A stretch of 6,258 nucleotides of DNA from Gammaproteobacteria bacterium (GTDB lineage: Bacteria > Pseudomonadota > Gammaproteobacteria > Steroidobacterales > Steroidobacteraceae). A program made the translations under genes and the position numbers. Shown one piece after another: positions 1-6,210 of the stretch. Below the pieces are notes generated by a model. That model was not told the origin of the DNA. It made no database searches and worked only from the letters and a program-made list of their open reading frames with translations. Every line of letters begins with the position of its first letter. Position 1 is the first letter of the stretch. Where the stretch lies: contig JASHYG010000437.1 of NCBI GenBank assembly GCA_030043215.1, positions 1 through 6,258 on the forward strand, given 5' to 3'.

Positions 1-1857
1 GTACAGATCGCCCGTATCGACGATGCGATTCGTGATCCTGATTTGGTACACGTCGAGGGTCGCGATCATGCCCGGAGTCGGATGCCAGACCGTGCCGAGG
101 CTGAAGTTGATCGAGTGCTCGGGTTGCAGCCCATTGCCGAGACCCACCAGCTTCCCGCCCGGCGAATCCGGCGGCAGCTGGACGTAGGCCTGATTGATGA
201 TCACGTTGGTCGAGGAGTAGTACTCTTCCGCCAGCGTCGGGGCCCGAAATCCGTTGCTCGCCGTGCCACGGAGCGCAAACTCCGGAGTGAAGTCGTACCG
301 TGCGGTGAGCTTGCCGACCGTTGCACTACCAAAATCGCTGTAGTGCTCGTAGCGGCCGGCGAGATCTATCAGCAGGGGGTCGATCGGCTTGGCAGCCAGA
401 TCGACGTAAACGGCATCGACGCCGCGGTAGTGCGTCCCGGCATCGGTCGGCGTGAAGCCGGGATACGACTGGGCGCCACCGTCGAGGTAGGAGATCGGGA
501 TGCCGGCTCCGATGCCGTAGCTCTCACGCCGGTACTCGTAGCCGTAGGCGACGTTGAGCGGACCCGCGAGACCCACGTCGAAATTCCGGTTTATATCGAG
601 GTTCGATGTCCATTGCGTCGTTTCCAAGTACCCATCGTAGTAATTCGACGGTGTGGGTTCGCCGTTGAGAGCGTAGGTGTCGGCGTTGGCGGAGTTGAGC
701 GTGTAGACGTCGAACAGGTCACGGCCGTAGGTGCTGCTCAAGTCCCAGTTCCACGAGGCGATCAGGCCCTTCAAGCCGGAGGTCACCGAGAAGTCAGTCT
801 CCTTGCTCGCCTCCAGGGGGTCGAAGCCGAAGGGGAACGGATACGTCGTCACGTCCGTCGTCGGGTCGGTGTAGGAGACCTTGCTCGGCAAGCGGTACTT
901 CTGGAAGGACTGGGCGTCCTTGTCGCCGTACGTCGCGAACGTATAGAACTGCGTGCCGTCGTCGAAATTGAACCCGGCGTTCAGCTCGAAGAGCTTGAGG
1001 TCGGCCTGGGCGTCTCCTTCCTCCGCGCCGAGGTAGGGATAGCCCGGCACCTCCGTCATGTTCGAATCCGGGTACGTATCCAGGTTGGCGGGATTGATGA
1101 CGCGTTCGTCGATGGCGCTGCGGTTGCTGTCGCCGTGGTCGTGCACCTCTGCGGTGACATTCAAGTAGCTATTGTCGATGGGCTGAAAGCCGGCGTTCCC
1201 CGATACTTCGCGGGTATCACCGCCGCCGTCCATGTAGCCGCCATACGTACCGGAGAGGTTGCCGCCGGTGTAGTTCTTTTTCAGGATGATGTTGATGACG
1301 CCCGCAATCGCATCGCTCCCATATTGCGCGGCGGCGCCGTCCGTCAGCACCTCGATGTGGTCGATCGCATCGATCGGAATGAAGTCGAGGTCGACTCCGG
1401 CGCATCCCTGGAAGGGACCGCTGTCCAGCTCGATGTTGGCGGTGGTGTGCCGCCGCTTGCCGTTGACGAGCACCAGCACGTCGTTGCAGCTCAAGCCGCG
1501 CAGCTTCGCCTGCAGGGTCTGGCCGGCCATGTCGTTGCCGAAGGCTTGCGCGGTGAAGGACGGCACGATCTGCGAGAGCGCGGCGAGGAGGTCGGGGTTG
1601 CCGGCGACGGTCTTGATCGCATCGGCGCTCAGAATCTGCACGGGGGCCGCGCTGTTCGCAGCCGTGACGCCAGACATGCGCGAGCCCGTCACGATGACCT
1701 CATCGAGAGCGCTCGAAGGTCCCGTCGGGCCGGTGGTTTCGGCGCTCGCCTGGGCCGAAGAGCCCGAATTGTCGCCGGCGGTCTGCGCGCAGACGGCCCC
1801 GGCGCCCAGCAGCAACAGGATCGACCCCAAAGTCGCCTGGCATGATCGTATGTTCAT
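1..1857 (-). CDS. TonB-dependent outer-membrane receptor, N-terminal 619 codons (runs off left edge)
   Basis: This is an energy-coupled outer-membrane transporter; the substrate is not identifiable from sequence. I translated the minus strand from the ATG at 1857-1855 to position 1, and all 619 codons are open. Residues 1-24 are a Sec signal peptide (basic start, LGSILLLLGAGAV core, cleavage VCA|QTA). D52-R60 (DEVIVTGSR) is the usual TonB-box-like start of the plug domain. The plug runs to about residue 195 and includes KLRGLSCNDVLVLVNGKRR (118-136) and the hallmark AQYGSDAIAGVINIILKK (177-194). Barrel strands follow, including ALRGTASNGFRAPTLAEEY (528-546), conserved in this subtype. The family is commonly 700-1000 aa, so the C-terminal barrel strands, including the terminal aromatic, lie outside the window. 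A weak GAGAGA Shine-Dalgarno lies 9 nt before the ATG. The start is supported by the signal peptide. Family assignment is secure; the substrate is unknown. Confidence 0.95.
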   Translation of the reverse strand, partial: MNIRSCQATLGSILLLLGAGAVCAQTAGDNSGSSAQASAETTGPTGPSSALDEVIVTGSRMSGVTAANSAAPVQILSADAIKTVAGNPDLLAALSQIVPSFTAQAFGNDMAGQTLQAKLRGLSCNDVLVLVNGKRRHTTANIELDSGPFQGCAGVDLDFIPIDAIDHIEVLTDGAAAQYGSDAIAGVINIILKKNYTGGNLSGTYGGYMDGGGDTREVSGNAGFQPIDNSYLNVTAEVHDHGDSNRSAIDERVINPANLDTYPDSNMTEVPGYPYLGAEEGDAQADLKLFELNAGFNFDDGTQFYTFATYGDKDAQSFQKYRLPSKVSYTDPTTDVTTYPFPFGFDPLEASKETDFSVTSGLKGLIASWNWDLSSTYGRDLFDVYTLNSANADTYALNGEPTPSNYYDGYLETTQWTSNLDINRNFDVGLAGPLNVAYGYEYRRESYGIGAGIPISYLDGGAQSYPGFTPTDAGTHYRGVDAVYVDLAAKPIDPLLIDLAGRYEHYSDFGSATVGKLTARYDFTPEFALRGTASNGFRAPTLAEEYYSSTNVIINQAYVQLPPDSPGGKLVGLGNGLQPEHSINFSLGTVWHPTPGMIATLDVYQIRITNRIVDTGDLY

Positions 1858-1988
1858 CGTTCGACGTCTCTCTCGAGTGGCTGAATCGAATGTGTGCAAA
1901 ACGCAACAGCAGCACCGCATCTGCGGCGGATTAGCTCTCGCGCGGTCCGGAGTCTTTGTGGTATTTCCGGCAATGCGAAATATTCATG

Positions 1989-2018
1989 AGTATATAACGA
2001 AAAGTGCACGGGTTGCCA
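1989..2018 (-). promoter_or_regulatory. Possible promoter of the TonB-dependent receptor
   Basis: On the minus strand a TATACT box (1994-1989, 5 of 6 to the sigma-70 -10 consensus) sits in a locally AT-rich patch. TGGCAA (2018-2013) lies 18 nt upstream as a weak -35 (3 of 6). Transcription would start about 125 nt before the receptor ATG and leave a long leader. The weak -35 suggests an activator or another sigma factor. No Fur box or other known operator was recognised. Confidence 0.3.
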
Positions 2019-2036
2019 GCGCCCGGCTCTCCCGTG
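1998..2036 (-). terminator. Possible weak terminator after the small membrane gene
   Basis: On the minus strand, 12 nt after the TGA at 2049, CACGGG (2036-2031) can pair with CCCGTG (2012-2007). A shorter internal GCC/GGC pairing lies in the 18-nt loop. The hairpin is followed by CAC and then TTTT (2003-2000). The stem is only 6 bp and the U tract is short, so termination may be partial. It overlaps the possible receptor -35 region. Confidence 0.3.
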
Positions 2037-2048
2037 ACCGCGCGTTGA

Positions 2049-2267
2049 TCAACCTCGGACTTGGCGCGTGTTGCTCCAGACCAGCTGCGCGATGCCGACC
2101 AGGGCCAGGATCGCGCCGTAGAGGACCCAGCGCTTCTGGCCGACCATGAAGCCCACGCGGAATGCCAGATCGAGCCCTTGCAGGATCCACACCAGGCCTG
2201 CCGCGATCATGGCGAGGCCGATGAGACTGCTCACGATTCTCATGATGGCGTTGAAAGCGGAGCGCAC
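2049..2267 (-). CDS. Small two-helix membrane protein, 72 aa, GTG start
   Basis: The protein has two predicted transmembrane helices, residues 11-31 (IVSSLIGLAMIAAGLVWILQG) and about 47-64 (WVLYGAILALVGIAQLVW). The short connecting loop contains GFMVGQKRW, and a basic tail follows. From memory, the LVWILQG and FM-x-GQ-x-x-W pattern resembles a widespread family of uncharacterised small inner-membrane proteins in Proteobacteria; I know no function for it. I prefer the GTG at 2267 because AGGGGG lies 4 nt upstream. The internal ATG at 2243 (64 aa) has no Shine-Dalgarno but would keep both helices. The same frame extends upstream to 2429, but that part is basic, lacks hydrophobic segments, and would overlap the divergent esterase start. 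The receptor gene follows on the same strand after 191 bp, so co-transcription is possible but not shown. Confidence 0.75.
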   Translation of the reverse strand: MRSAFNAIMRIVSSLIGLAMIAAGLVWILQGLDLAFRVGFMVGQKRWVLYGAILALVGIAQLVWSNTRQVRG

Positions 2268-2277
2268 GTGACCCCCT
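2268..2277 (-). promoter_or_regulatory. Shine-Dalgarno that supports the GTG start of the small membrane gene
   Basis: The minus strand reads AGGGGG (2277-2272) followed by TCAC and the GTG. It differs from AGGAGG by one base. The 4-nt spacing is short but matches exactly that of the divergent esterase gene, where AGGGGG precedes CAGC and the ATG. This is the main reason for choosing the GTG over the downstream ATG. Confidence 0.5.
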
Positions 2278-2306
2278 GTTCTTTGTTTCGTTGCCAGTGC
2301 GGCGCG

Positions 2307-2312
2307 AGTATA
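2307..2312 (-). promoter_or_regulatory. Possible -10 box for the small membrane gene
   Basis: TATACT (minus strand, 2312-2307) is the same hexamer found upstream of the receptor. It would give a leader of roughly 30-35 nt before the GTG at 2267. I find no convincing -35 at 16-18 nt. Instead the spacer holds the perfect inverted repeat CCCGCG-TG-CGCGGG (2315-2328), which could be an operator or simply a GC-rich coincidence. Confidence 0.3.
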
Positions 2313-2386
2313 GGCCCGCGTGCGCGGGGTGTGTTGTAATGGAACGGCTTGCATACCGATGTCCCGATTGAATTCCAGGGGGCAGC

Positions 2387-3988
2387 ATGAGGAACTCGTG
2401 GCTCGGCGCAGCACTCGCTGCCGTGGCATTGCTGTGCGGTAGACCGGCCGTCGCTCAGCTCGGCATCGTCAGCGTGGCCGGCGGGCGCATCGAGGGTGTA
2501 TCCGCCGGCGGCGTCGTCTCGTTCAAAGGCATTCCGTTTGCGGCACCGCCGGTCGGTGCGCTGCGCTGGCGAGCCCCGCAGCCCGTGAGGCCGTGGACGG
2601 GCGTCAAGAAGGCCGACCGCTTCGGCGCGAGCTGCATGCAGGATCCGGGGCTCGTCAAGGTATTCGGAGCGCCGCCGGCGATCAGCGAGGACTGTCTCTA
2701 TCTCAATGTGTGGACGCCCGCCGCATCAGCGCACGAGCGGCTGCCGGTGATGGTGTGGATCTACGGCGGCGGCTTCTTCGGTGGCATGACGAGCGTTCCG
2801 GCGTACGACGGGACGCAGCTCGCGAGGAAGGGTGTCGTGCTCGTGAGCGTCTCGTATCGGCTGGGCGTCTTCGGCTTTCTTGCCGCTCCTGAGCTGAGTC
2901 GCGAGAACGGGGGACACTCGGGCAACTATGGACTGCTCGACCTCATCGCCGGCCTCGAGTGGGTCAAGGCGAACATCGCCCAGTTCGGCGGCGATCCCAC
3001 GCGCGTGACGATCTTCGGCGAGTCCGCAGGCGGTGAGGCCGTGAGCATGCTCGCCGCATCGCCTCTCGCGAAGGGGCTCTTCGAGCGCGGCATCTCGGAG
3101 AGCGGCGGCAGCCTCGCTCCGCCGCAGCTCGGCCGCGCAAGCGGTGAGAACGTGCCGCTCCTCGCGCGGGGCGAAGCCGCCGGCCAGCGCTTTCTCGCCG
3201 AGCTCGGAGCCCCCGACGTCGTAGCCGCGCGCGCGCTCCCGGCCAACGCGATCCAGAAGGCTGCTGGCTCTGCGGCGCGGAGTGATTTCCGTCCGGTGTT
3301 TGACGGCGATGTGCTGCCCGGTGACGAGTACGAGCTGTATCGGGAGGGCCGGTTCAACGACACGCCCGTGCTGATCGGCACGAACGCCGACGAAGGCCGA
3401 GCCTTCGCCCCCGCGGCCATGACGCCGGCGCGGTTCGAGACTCAAATCCGCGCGGGATTTGGTCAGGACGCTCGAGCGATTCTCGCGGCCTATCCGCACG
3501 CGACGGATGGTGAGGCCGAACAGGCCGCGAGAGACGTCGCCCGCGATTCGACGTTCGCGTGGGGGACCTGGGCCTGGGCGGTCTTGCAGTCGGAGAAGGG
3601 CAAGGGCAAGGCGTACCTGTATTACTTCGACCGCCACTCGCCCCAGGCGCCGCTCGGACCGAGCCACGGCGCCGAGATCGGCTACGTGTTTGGTAACCTC
3701 GGCGGTCCCGGCGGTGGTCCCGCCGGACTGCGCGGTCCGCCGGGGCCTGCGGACATTGCGCTCTCGCAGCTGATCGGAAGCTACTGGGTGAATTTCGCGA
3801 AGACGGGCGATCCCAACGGTCCGGGGCTGCCCGTGTGGCCCGCGTTCACCGTCTCGTCCGAGAAAGCGATGTTCCTCGATGAGCACGCGAGCGCGCGACC
3901 GGTGCCGAACCTGCGGCAGCTGCGGACGCTCGACGGCTATTTCGCCTTGCGCCGCAAAGAGGCGAGGAGCTCGGGCGCCGAGCCGTGA
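2387..3988 (+). CDS. Secreted type-B carboxylesterase/lipase (alpha/beta hydrolase), 533 aa
   Basis: The product hydrolyses carboxylic esters; its natural substrate is unknown. Residues 1-23 are a signal peptide (core AALAAVALLC, cleavage AVA|QLG), so it acts in the periplasm or outside. Family landmarks appear in the usual order: SFKGIPFAAPPVGALRW (45-61), the EDCLYLNVW signature (101-109), the oxyanion-hole glycines in WIYGGGF (G127-G129), the nucleophile elbow GESAG (S213), the acid in GTNADEG (E336), and the histidine in SHGAEIGYVFGN (H427). C83 and C103 match the conserved disulfide pair. SYWVNFAKTGDPNG (465-478) is a typical C-terminal motif. Length matches bacterial para-nitrobenzyl-esterase-like enzymes (about 490-550 aa). 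A Gly/Pro-rich stretch (439-453) just after the H427 region is slightly longer than I would expect. The ATG has AGGGGG 4 nt upstream and gives the signal peptide. It is divergent from the small membrane and receptor genes and is followed by a 163-bp gap before lemA. Confidence 0.95.
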   Translation: MRNSWLGAALAAVALLCGRPAVAQLGIVSVAGGRIEGVSAGGVVSFKGIPFAAPPVGALRWRAPQPVRPWTGVKKADRFGASCMQDPGLVKVFGAPPAISEDCLYLNVWTPAASAHERLPVMVWIYGGGFFGGMTSVPAYDGTQLARKGVVLVSVSYRLGVFGFLAAPELSRENGGHSGNYGLLDLIAGLEWVKANIAQFGGDPTRVTIFGESAGGEAVSMLAASPLAKGLFERGISESGGSLAPPQLGRASGENVPLLARGEAAGQRFLAELGAPDVVAARALPANAIQKAAGSAARSDFRPVFDGDVLPGDEYELYREGRFNDTPVLIGTNADEGRAFAPAAMTPARFETQIRAGFGQDARAILAAYPHATDGEAEQAARDVARDSTFAWGTWAWAVLQSEKGKGKAYLYYFDRHSPQAPLGPSHGAEIGYVFGNLGGPGGGPAGLRGPPGPADIALSQLIGSYWVNFAKTGDPNGPGLPVWPAFTVSSEKAMFLDEHASARPVPNLRQLRTLDGYFALRRKEARSSGAEP

Positions 3989-4049
3989 CCGCCGCGCACC
4001 GCGCCGTGACCACCGCGTGGCGAGCCGTGACCGCCGCGCACCGCGCCGT
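3982..4049 (+). repeat. 21-bp direct tandem repeat, about 3.2 copies, containing the esterase stop
   Basis: Units lie at 3982-4002, 4003-4023 and 4024-4044, with a partial fourth copy at 4045-4049. Units 1 and 3 are identical (GCCGTGACCGCC followed by GCGCACCGC). Unit 2 keeps the first nine bases and diverges later. Because 21 is a multiple of three, the esterase TGA (3986-3988) recurs in phase at 4007 and 4028, giving three in-frame stops. The rest of the 3989-4151 gap has no gene I can support. It includes a 10-bp perfect palindrome TCGCCGGCGA (4118-4127) and no clear terminator. Confidence 0.85.
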
Positions 4050-4141
4050 TCTACGCTGGGCACGGAACACTGCCGCCGGCTTGGCAAGCTGGGCACCCTC
4101 GTGGAAATCGTGCACAATCGCCGGCGAGCGAGACACTGCCT

Positions 4142-4151
4142 GGAGAAACCG
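4142..4151 (+). promoter_or_regulatory. Shine-Dalgarno that fixes the lemA start
   Basis: GGAG (4142-4145) lies 6 nt before the ATG at 4152. The reading frame stays open for 91 more codons upstream, through the tandem repeat and into the end of the esterase gene. This site and the lipoprotein signal immediately after the ATG show that translation begins here. Confidence 0.7.
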
Positions 4152-4790
4152 ATGCGTAGGATTTGGATAGGGTCGGCCGCGCTGCTCGCGCTGCTGCTTT
4201 CGGGCTGCGGCTACAACAGCTTCCAGACGCAGGATGAGCAGGTGAAGTCGGCGTGGTCGGAGGTACTCAATCAGTACCAGCGGCGCGCGGATCTCGTCCC
4301 GAACCTCGTGAATACCGTCAAGGGATACGCCGCCCAGGAGCAGAAGATCTTCATCGACGTGGCCGAGGCGCGCAGCAAGGTCGGCAGCATCCAGGCGACT
4401 CCGGCGCTCATCAACGATCCCCAGGCGTTCGCGAAATTCCAGGCCGCGCAGGGCCAGCTCACGGGCGCTCTCTCGAGGCTGCTCGCCGTCTCGGAGAACT
4501 ATCCGCAGCTGAAGTCGGATCAGAACTTCCGCGATCTGCAGGCGCAGCTCGAGGGCACGGAGAACCGCATCACCGTCGCGCGCAATCGCTACATCAAGGC
4601 GGTTCAAGCCTACAACATCACGGTACGCAGCTTCCCGACGAATCTCACGGCCAAGATGTTCGGGTACACCGTGAAGCCGAACTTCAGCGTGGAGAACGAG
4701 GCGCAGATATCCAGGCCGCCGACGGTGGATTTCGCGCCTGCTACGACGCCCGCCCCGCCCGCCCCTGCTGGAGCTGCGGGCGGTCAGTGA
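4152..4790 (+). CDS. lemA: LemA-family lipoprotein, 212 aa
   Basis: LemA proteins are envelope proteins with a long helical domain. Their biochemical role is poorly known and they are often encoded beside TPM-domain proteins. Residues 1-18 form a lipoprotein signal peptide ending in lipobox LLSGC, with lipidation expected at C19. Position +2 is Gly, which by the usual Lol rule favours outer-membrane sorting. The LemA core begins at about residue 28 with DEQVKSAWSEVLNQYQRR, continues with ADLVPNLVNTVKGYAAQE (46-63), and includes ENRITVARNRYIKAVQAYN (137-155) and FGYTVKPNF (170-178). The tail (191-212) is rich in Ala and Pro and probably disordered. The length is normal for the family. Many LemA proteins have an N-terminal membrane anchor; here the anchor appears to be a lipid. 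It heads a three-gene operon, and its TGA overlaps the GTG of the next gene. Confidence 0.93.
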   Translation: MRRIWIGSAALLALLLSGCGYNSFQTQDEQVKSAWSEVLNQYQRRADLVPNLVNTVKGYAAQEQKIFIDVAEARSKVGSIQATPALINDPQAFAKFQAAQGQLTGALSRLLAVSENYPQLKSDQNFRDLQAQLEGTENRITVARNRYIKAVQAYNITVRSFPTNLTAKMFGYTVKPNFSVENEAQISRPPTVDFAPATTPAPPAPAGAAGGQ

Positions 4791-5671
4791 ACGGCCGGCG
4801 GTCACCGGCGGCCTCGTTCCTCGGGGCGCTGCTGCTCGCGTGGACGCTCGGTGCCGCATTGCCCGCCGTGGCGGATGTGGCGGTTCCACCGCTCACCGCA
4901 CGCGTGACGGATCTGACCGGAACCCTCACCGCGGAGCAAACCGAGACGCTCGAGCAGACCCTGCAGGCGTTCGAGGCGAGCAAGGGGAGCCAGCTCGCGG
5001 TGCTGATCGTGCCCACGACCGCTCCCGAGACCATCGAGCAGTACGGCATTCGCGTCGCTGAGCAGTGGAAGCTCGGTCGGAAGAACGTAGACGACGGCGC
5101 GATCCTCCTCGTTGCCAAGAACGATCGGGAGGTCCGGATCGAGGTGGGATACGGTCTCGAGGGTGCGCTCAACGATGCCACGTGCGAGCGCATCATCAGC
5201 GAGATCATCGTGCCCCAGTTCCGGCAAGGCGATTTCTACGGCGGCATCAGCGCCGGCCTCGACCGGATGATCCGGGTGGTTAACGGCGAGCCGCTGCCTC
5301 CGCCACCGCCTGAGCCTGCGCCGCTGCGCCACGGCGCGCGATCCCTTGGGCCCCTCTTTCTGCTCGCGGTTCTGGTCCTCGGCGGCCTCACGCGCTCCAC
5401 GCTCGGTAAGTTTCCGGGCGCGATCGTCACGGGCGGTGTGCTCGGCTTTCTCGCGTGGCTGATCGTGGGCGCAGCCGCGATCGCGGTCGGCGCGGGCCTC
5501 ATCGGCTTTCTGTTCACCCTGCTCGGCGGCGGCATGGCCGGTCCGCTGATGATGGGCCGAATGGGTGGCGGATTCGGGGGAGGGTTCGGCGGCGGATTCG
5601 GAGGCGGAGGCGGGGGCTTCAGCGGGGGAGGCGGTGGCTTCGGAGGCGGTGGAGCCTCGGGCAGCTGGTAG
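4787..5671 (+). CDS. TPM-domain (YgcG-like) membrane protein with Gly-rich tail, 294 aa
   Basis: TPM domains (TLP18.3/Psb32/MOLO-1) occur in envelope and thylakoid proteins; some plant members show phosphatase activity, but the bacterial role is unclear. Residues 1-29 are a signal peptide (FLGALLLAWTLGAA core, cleavage AVA|DVA). The TPM domain spans about 34-167: PPLTARVTDLTGTLT (34-48), GSQLAVLIVPTT (67-78), WKLGRKNVDDGAILLVAKND (94-113) and EVGYGLEGALNDATC (119-133). A Pro run (170-177) links to hydrophobic segments at about 186-203 and 210-247, giving two or three membrane helices. The tail (259-294) is almost only Gly and Phe and ends ASGSW, as in many YgcG-like proteins. I chose the GTG at 4787 because it overlaps the lemA stop (GTGA) and gives the signal peptide immediately. 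The Shine-Dalgarno is weak, so translation is probably coupled to lemA. The TPM domain should face the periplasm. Confidence 0.92.
   Translation: MNGRRSPAASFLGALLLAWTLGAALPAVADVAVPPLTARVTDLTGTLTAEQTETLEQTLQAFEASKGSQLAVLIVPTTAPETIEQYGIRVAEQWKLGRKNVDDGAILLVAKNDREVRIEVGYGLEGALNDATCERIISEIIVPQFRQGDFYGGISAGLDRMIRVVNGEPLPPPPPEPAPLRHGARSLGPLFLLAVLVLGGLTRSTLGKFPGAIVTGGVLGFLAWLIVGAAAIAVGAGLIGFLFTLLGGGMAGPLMMGRMGGGFGGGFGGGFGGGGGGFSGGGGGFGGGGASGSW
5561..5668 (+). repeat. Glycine-rich low-complexity coding repeat
   Basis: The last 36 codons of the first TPM gene are degenerate GGNGGNTTC-type repeats encoding GGGF units, about seven Phe-containing steps, ending in GASGSW. Codon third positions vary (GGC, GGA, GGG, GGT), so the repeat seems kept at the protein level rather than copied recently as DNA. 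Confidence 0.8.
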
Positions 5672-5673
5672 CG

Positions 5674-6171
5674 ATGAGCTTCGGACGGCTGCTCAGGCAT
5701 CTGATGACGACACCGTGGCGGCTCCGGCGGGCCTTCCCGCGGGCGACCCTCGAGGCGATCGAGCGCGCGATCCGAGAGAGCAGAACGCAGCACGTCGGCG
5801 AGATCCGCTTCGCCGTGGAAGGTGCGCTGCACGGTGCGCGCCTCTACCGCGGACAATCACCCCGTGAGCGCGCGCTCGAGGTGTTCTCGCTGCTGCGCAT
5901 GTGGGATACCGAGCACCGCAACGGCGTGCTGATCTACCTGCTGCTCGCCGACCGTGCCGTCGAGATCGTCGCCGACCGCGGCGCGCATGCCCGGATCGGC
6001 ACGGAAGGCTGGGAAGGGATCTGCCGCAAGATGCAGGCTGCCTTCAAAGAGGGGAAGTACGAGGCCGGGGCGATCGGAGGCATTCAAATGGTGACGGCCT
6101 GCTTGGCGGAGCATTTCCCCGCCCGCGCGGGCGAGCGCGACGAGCTGCCTGACGCCCCGGCGGTGCTGTAG
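5674..6171 (+). CDS. Second TPM-domain protein, soluble type, 165 aa
   Basis: This is the short TPM-domain protein often encoded after lemA and a YgcG-like gene. It has no signal peptide. The N-terminus (1-22, FGRLLRHL and PWRLRRAFP) is basic and may associate with the inner membrane. The TPM-like core runs from about 28 to 148: HVGEIRFAVEGAL (40-52), SPRERALEVFSLLRMWDTEH (62-81), NGVLIYLLLADRAVEIVADR (83-102), HARIGTEGWEGIC (105-117) and a final EHFP (146-149). The tail DELPDAPAVL resembles the conserved C-terminal ELPD motif I recall in relatives. The ATG lies 2 bp after the previous stop with no good Shine-Dalgarno, implying coupled translation. The frame is open upstream to 5455, but that lies wholly inside the preceding gene. 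Family assignment is strong; function is unknown. It may assist or oppose the membrane-bound TPM protein from the cytoplasmic side (inference). Confidence 0.88.
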   Translation: MSFGRLLRHLMTTPWRLRRAFPRATLEAIERAIRESRTQHVGEIRFAVEGALHGARLYRGQSPRERALEVFSLLRMWDTEHRNGVLIYLLLADRAVEIVADRGAHARIGTEGWEGICRKMQAAFKEGKYEAGAIGGIQMVTACLAEHFPARAGERDELPDAPAVL

Positions 6172-6210
6172 CGGAGCGCACGCGGCACATGCCGAGCGGG
6201 AGAGTTTCGT

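Larger units (their letters stand above)
2268..2386. other. Divergent intergenic region between small membrane gene and esterase
   Basis: These 119 bp must carry the start signals for two outward-facing genes. Minus-strand elements are the TATACT box and AGGGGG. For the plus strand, TGTTGTAAT (2332-2340) resembles an extended -10 with one mismatch, but no -35 was found. AGGGGG (2377-2382) is the esterase Shine-Dalgarno, 4 nt before its ATG. A 14-bp palindrome (2315-2328) lies between the two possible -10 boxes, where a shared regulator could bind. Confidence 0.4.

Noticed and set aside
43..1845. 600-codon plus-strand open frame
   Set aside because: It is exactly antisense to the TonB-dependent receptor, is very rich in Arg, Val and Gly, and has no recognisable domain. 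High GC with receptor codon bias explains the lack of stops.
2006..2021. Sigma-54-like site (minus strand TGGC...TGC) upstream of the receptor
   Set aside because: The GG and GC elements are 8 nt apart instead of 10.
1286..2149. 287-codon plus-strand open frame
   Set aside because: It is antisense to the receptor start and the small membrane gene, with no domain or signal.
2268..2429. Upstream extension of the small membrane protein
   Set aside because: The extra 54 residues are basic with no conserved look and overlap the divergent esterase start region.
2726..4117. 463-codon minus-strand open frame
   Set aside because: It is antisense to the esterase and rich in Arg; the esterase with full catalytic motifs is clearly the real gene.
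4090..4118. Possible lemA promoter (TGGGCA, 17 nt, CACAAT)
   Set aside because: Each hexamer matches only 4 of 6, which is expected by chance. The real lemA promoter was not identified.
3879..4151. Upstream extension of the lemA frame by 91 codons
   Set aside because: It overlaps the esterase 3' end and the tandem repeat, encodes Arg-rich sequence, and would bury the lipoprotein signal peptide. GGAG and the lipobox support the ATG at 4152.
6183..6194. Hairpin CGGCA-CA-TGCCG after the TPM operon as a terminator
   Set aside because: The stem is short, the loop is only 2 nt unless one pair opens, and no T run follows. Not enough to call a terminator.
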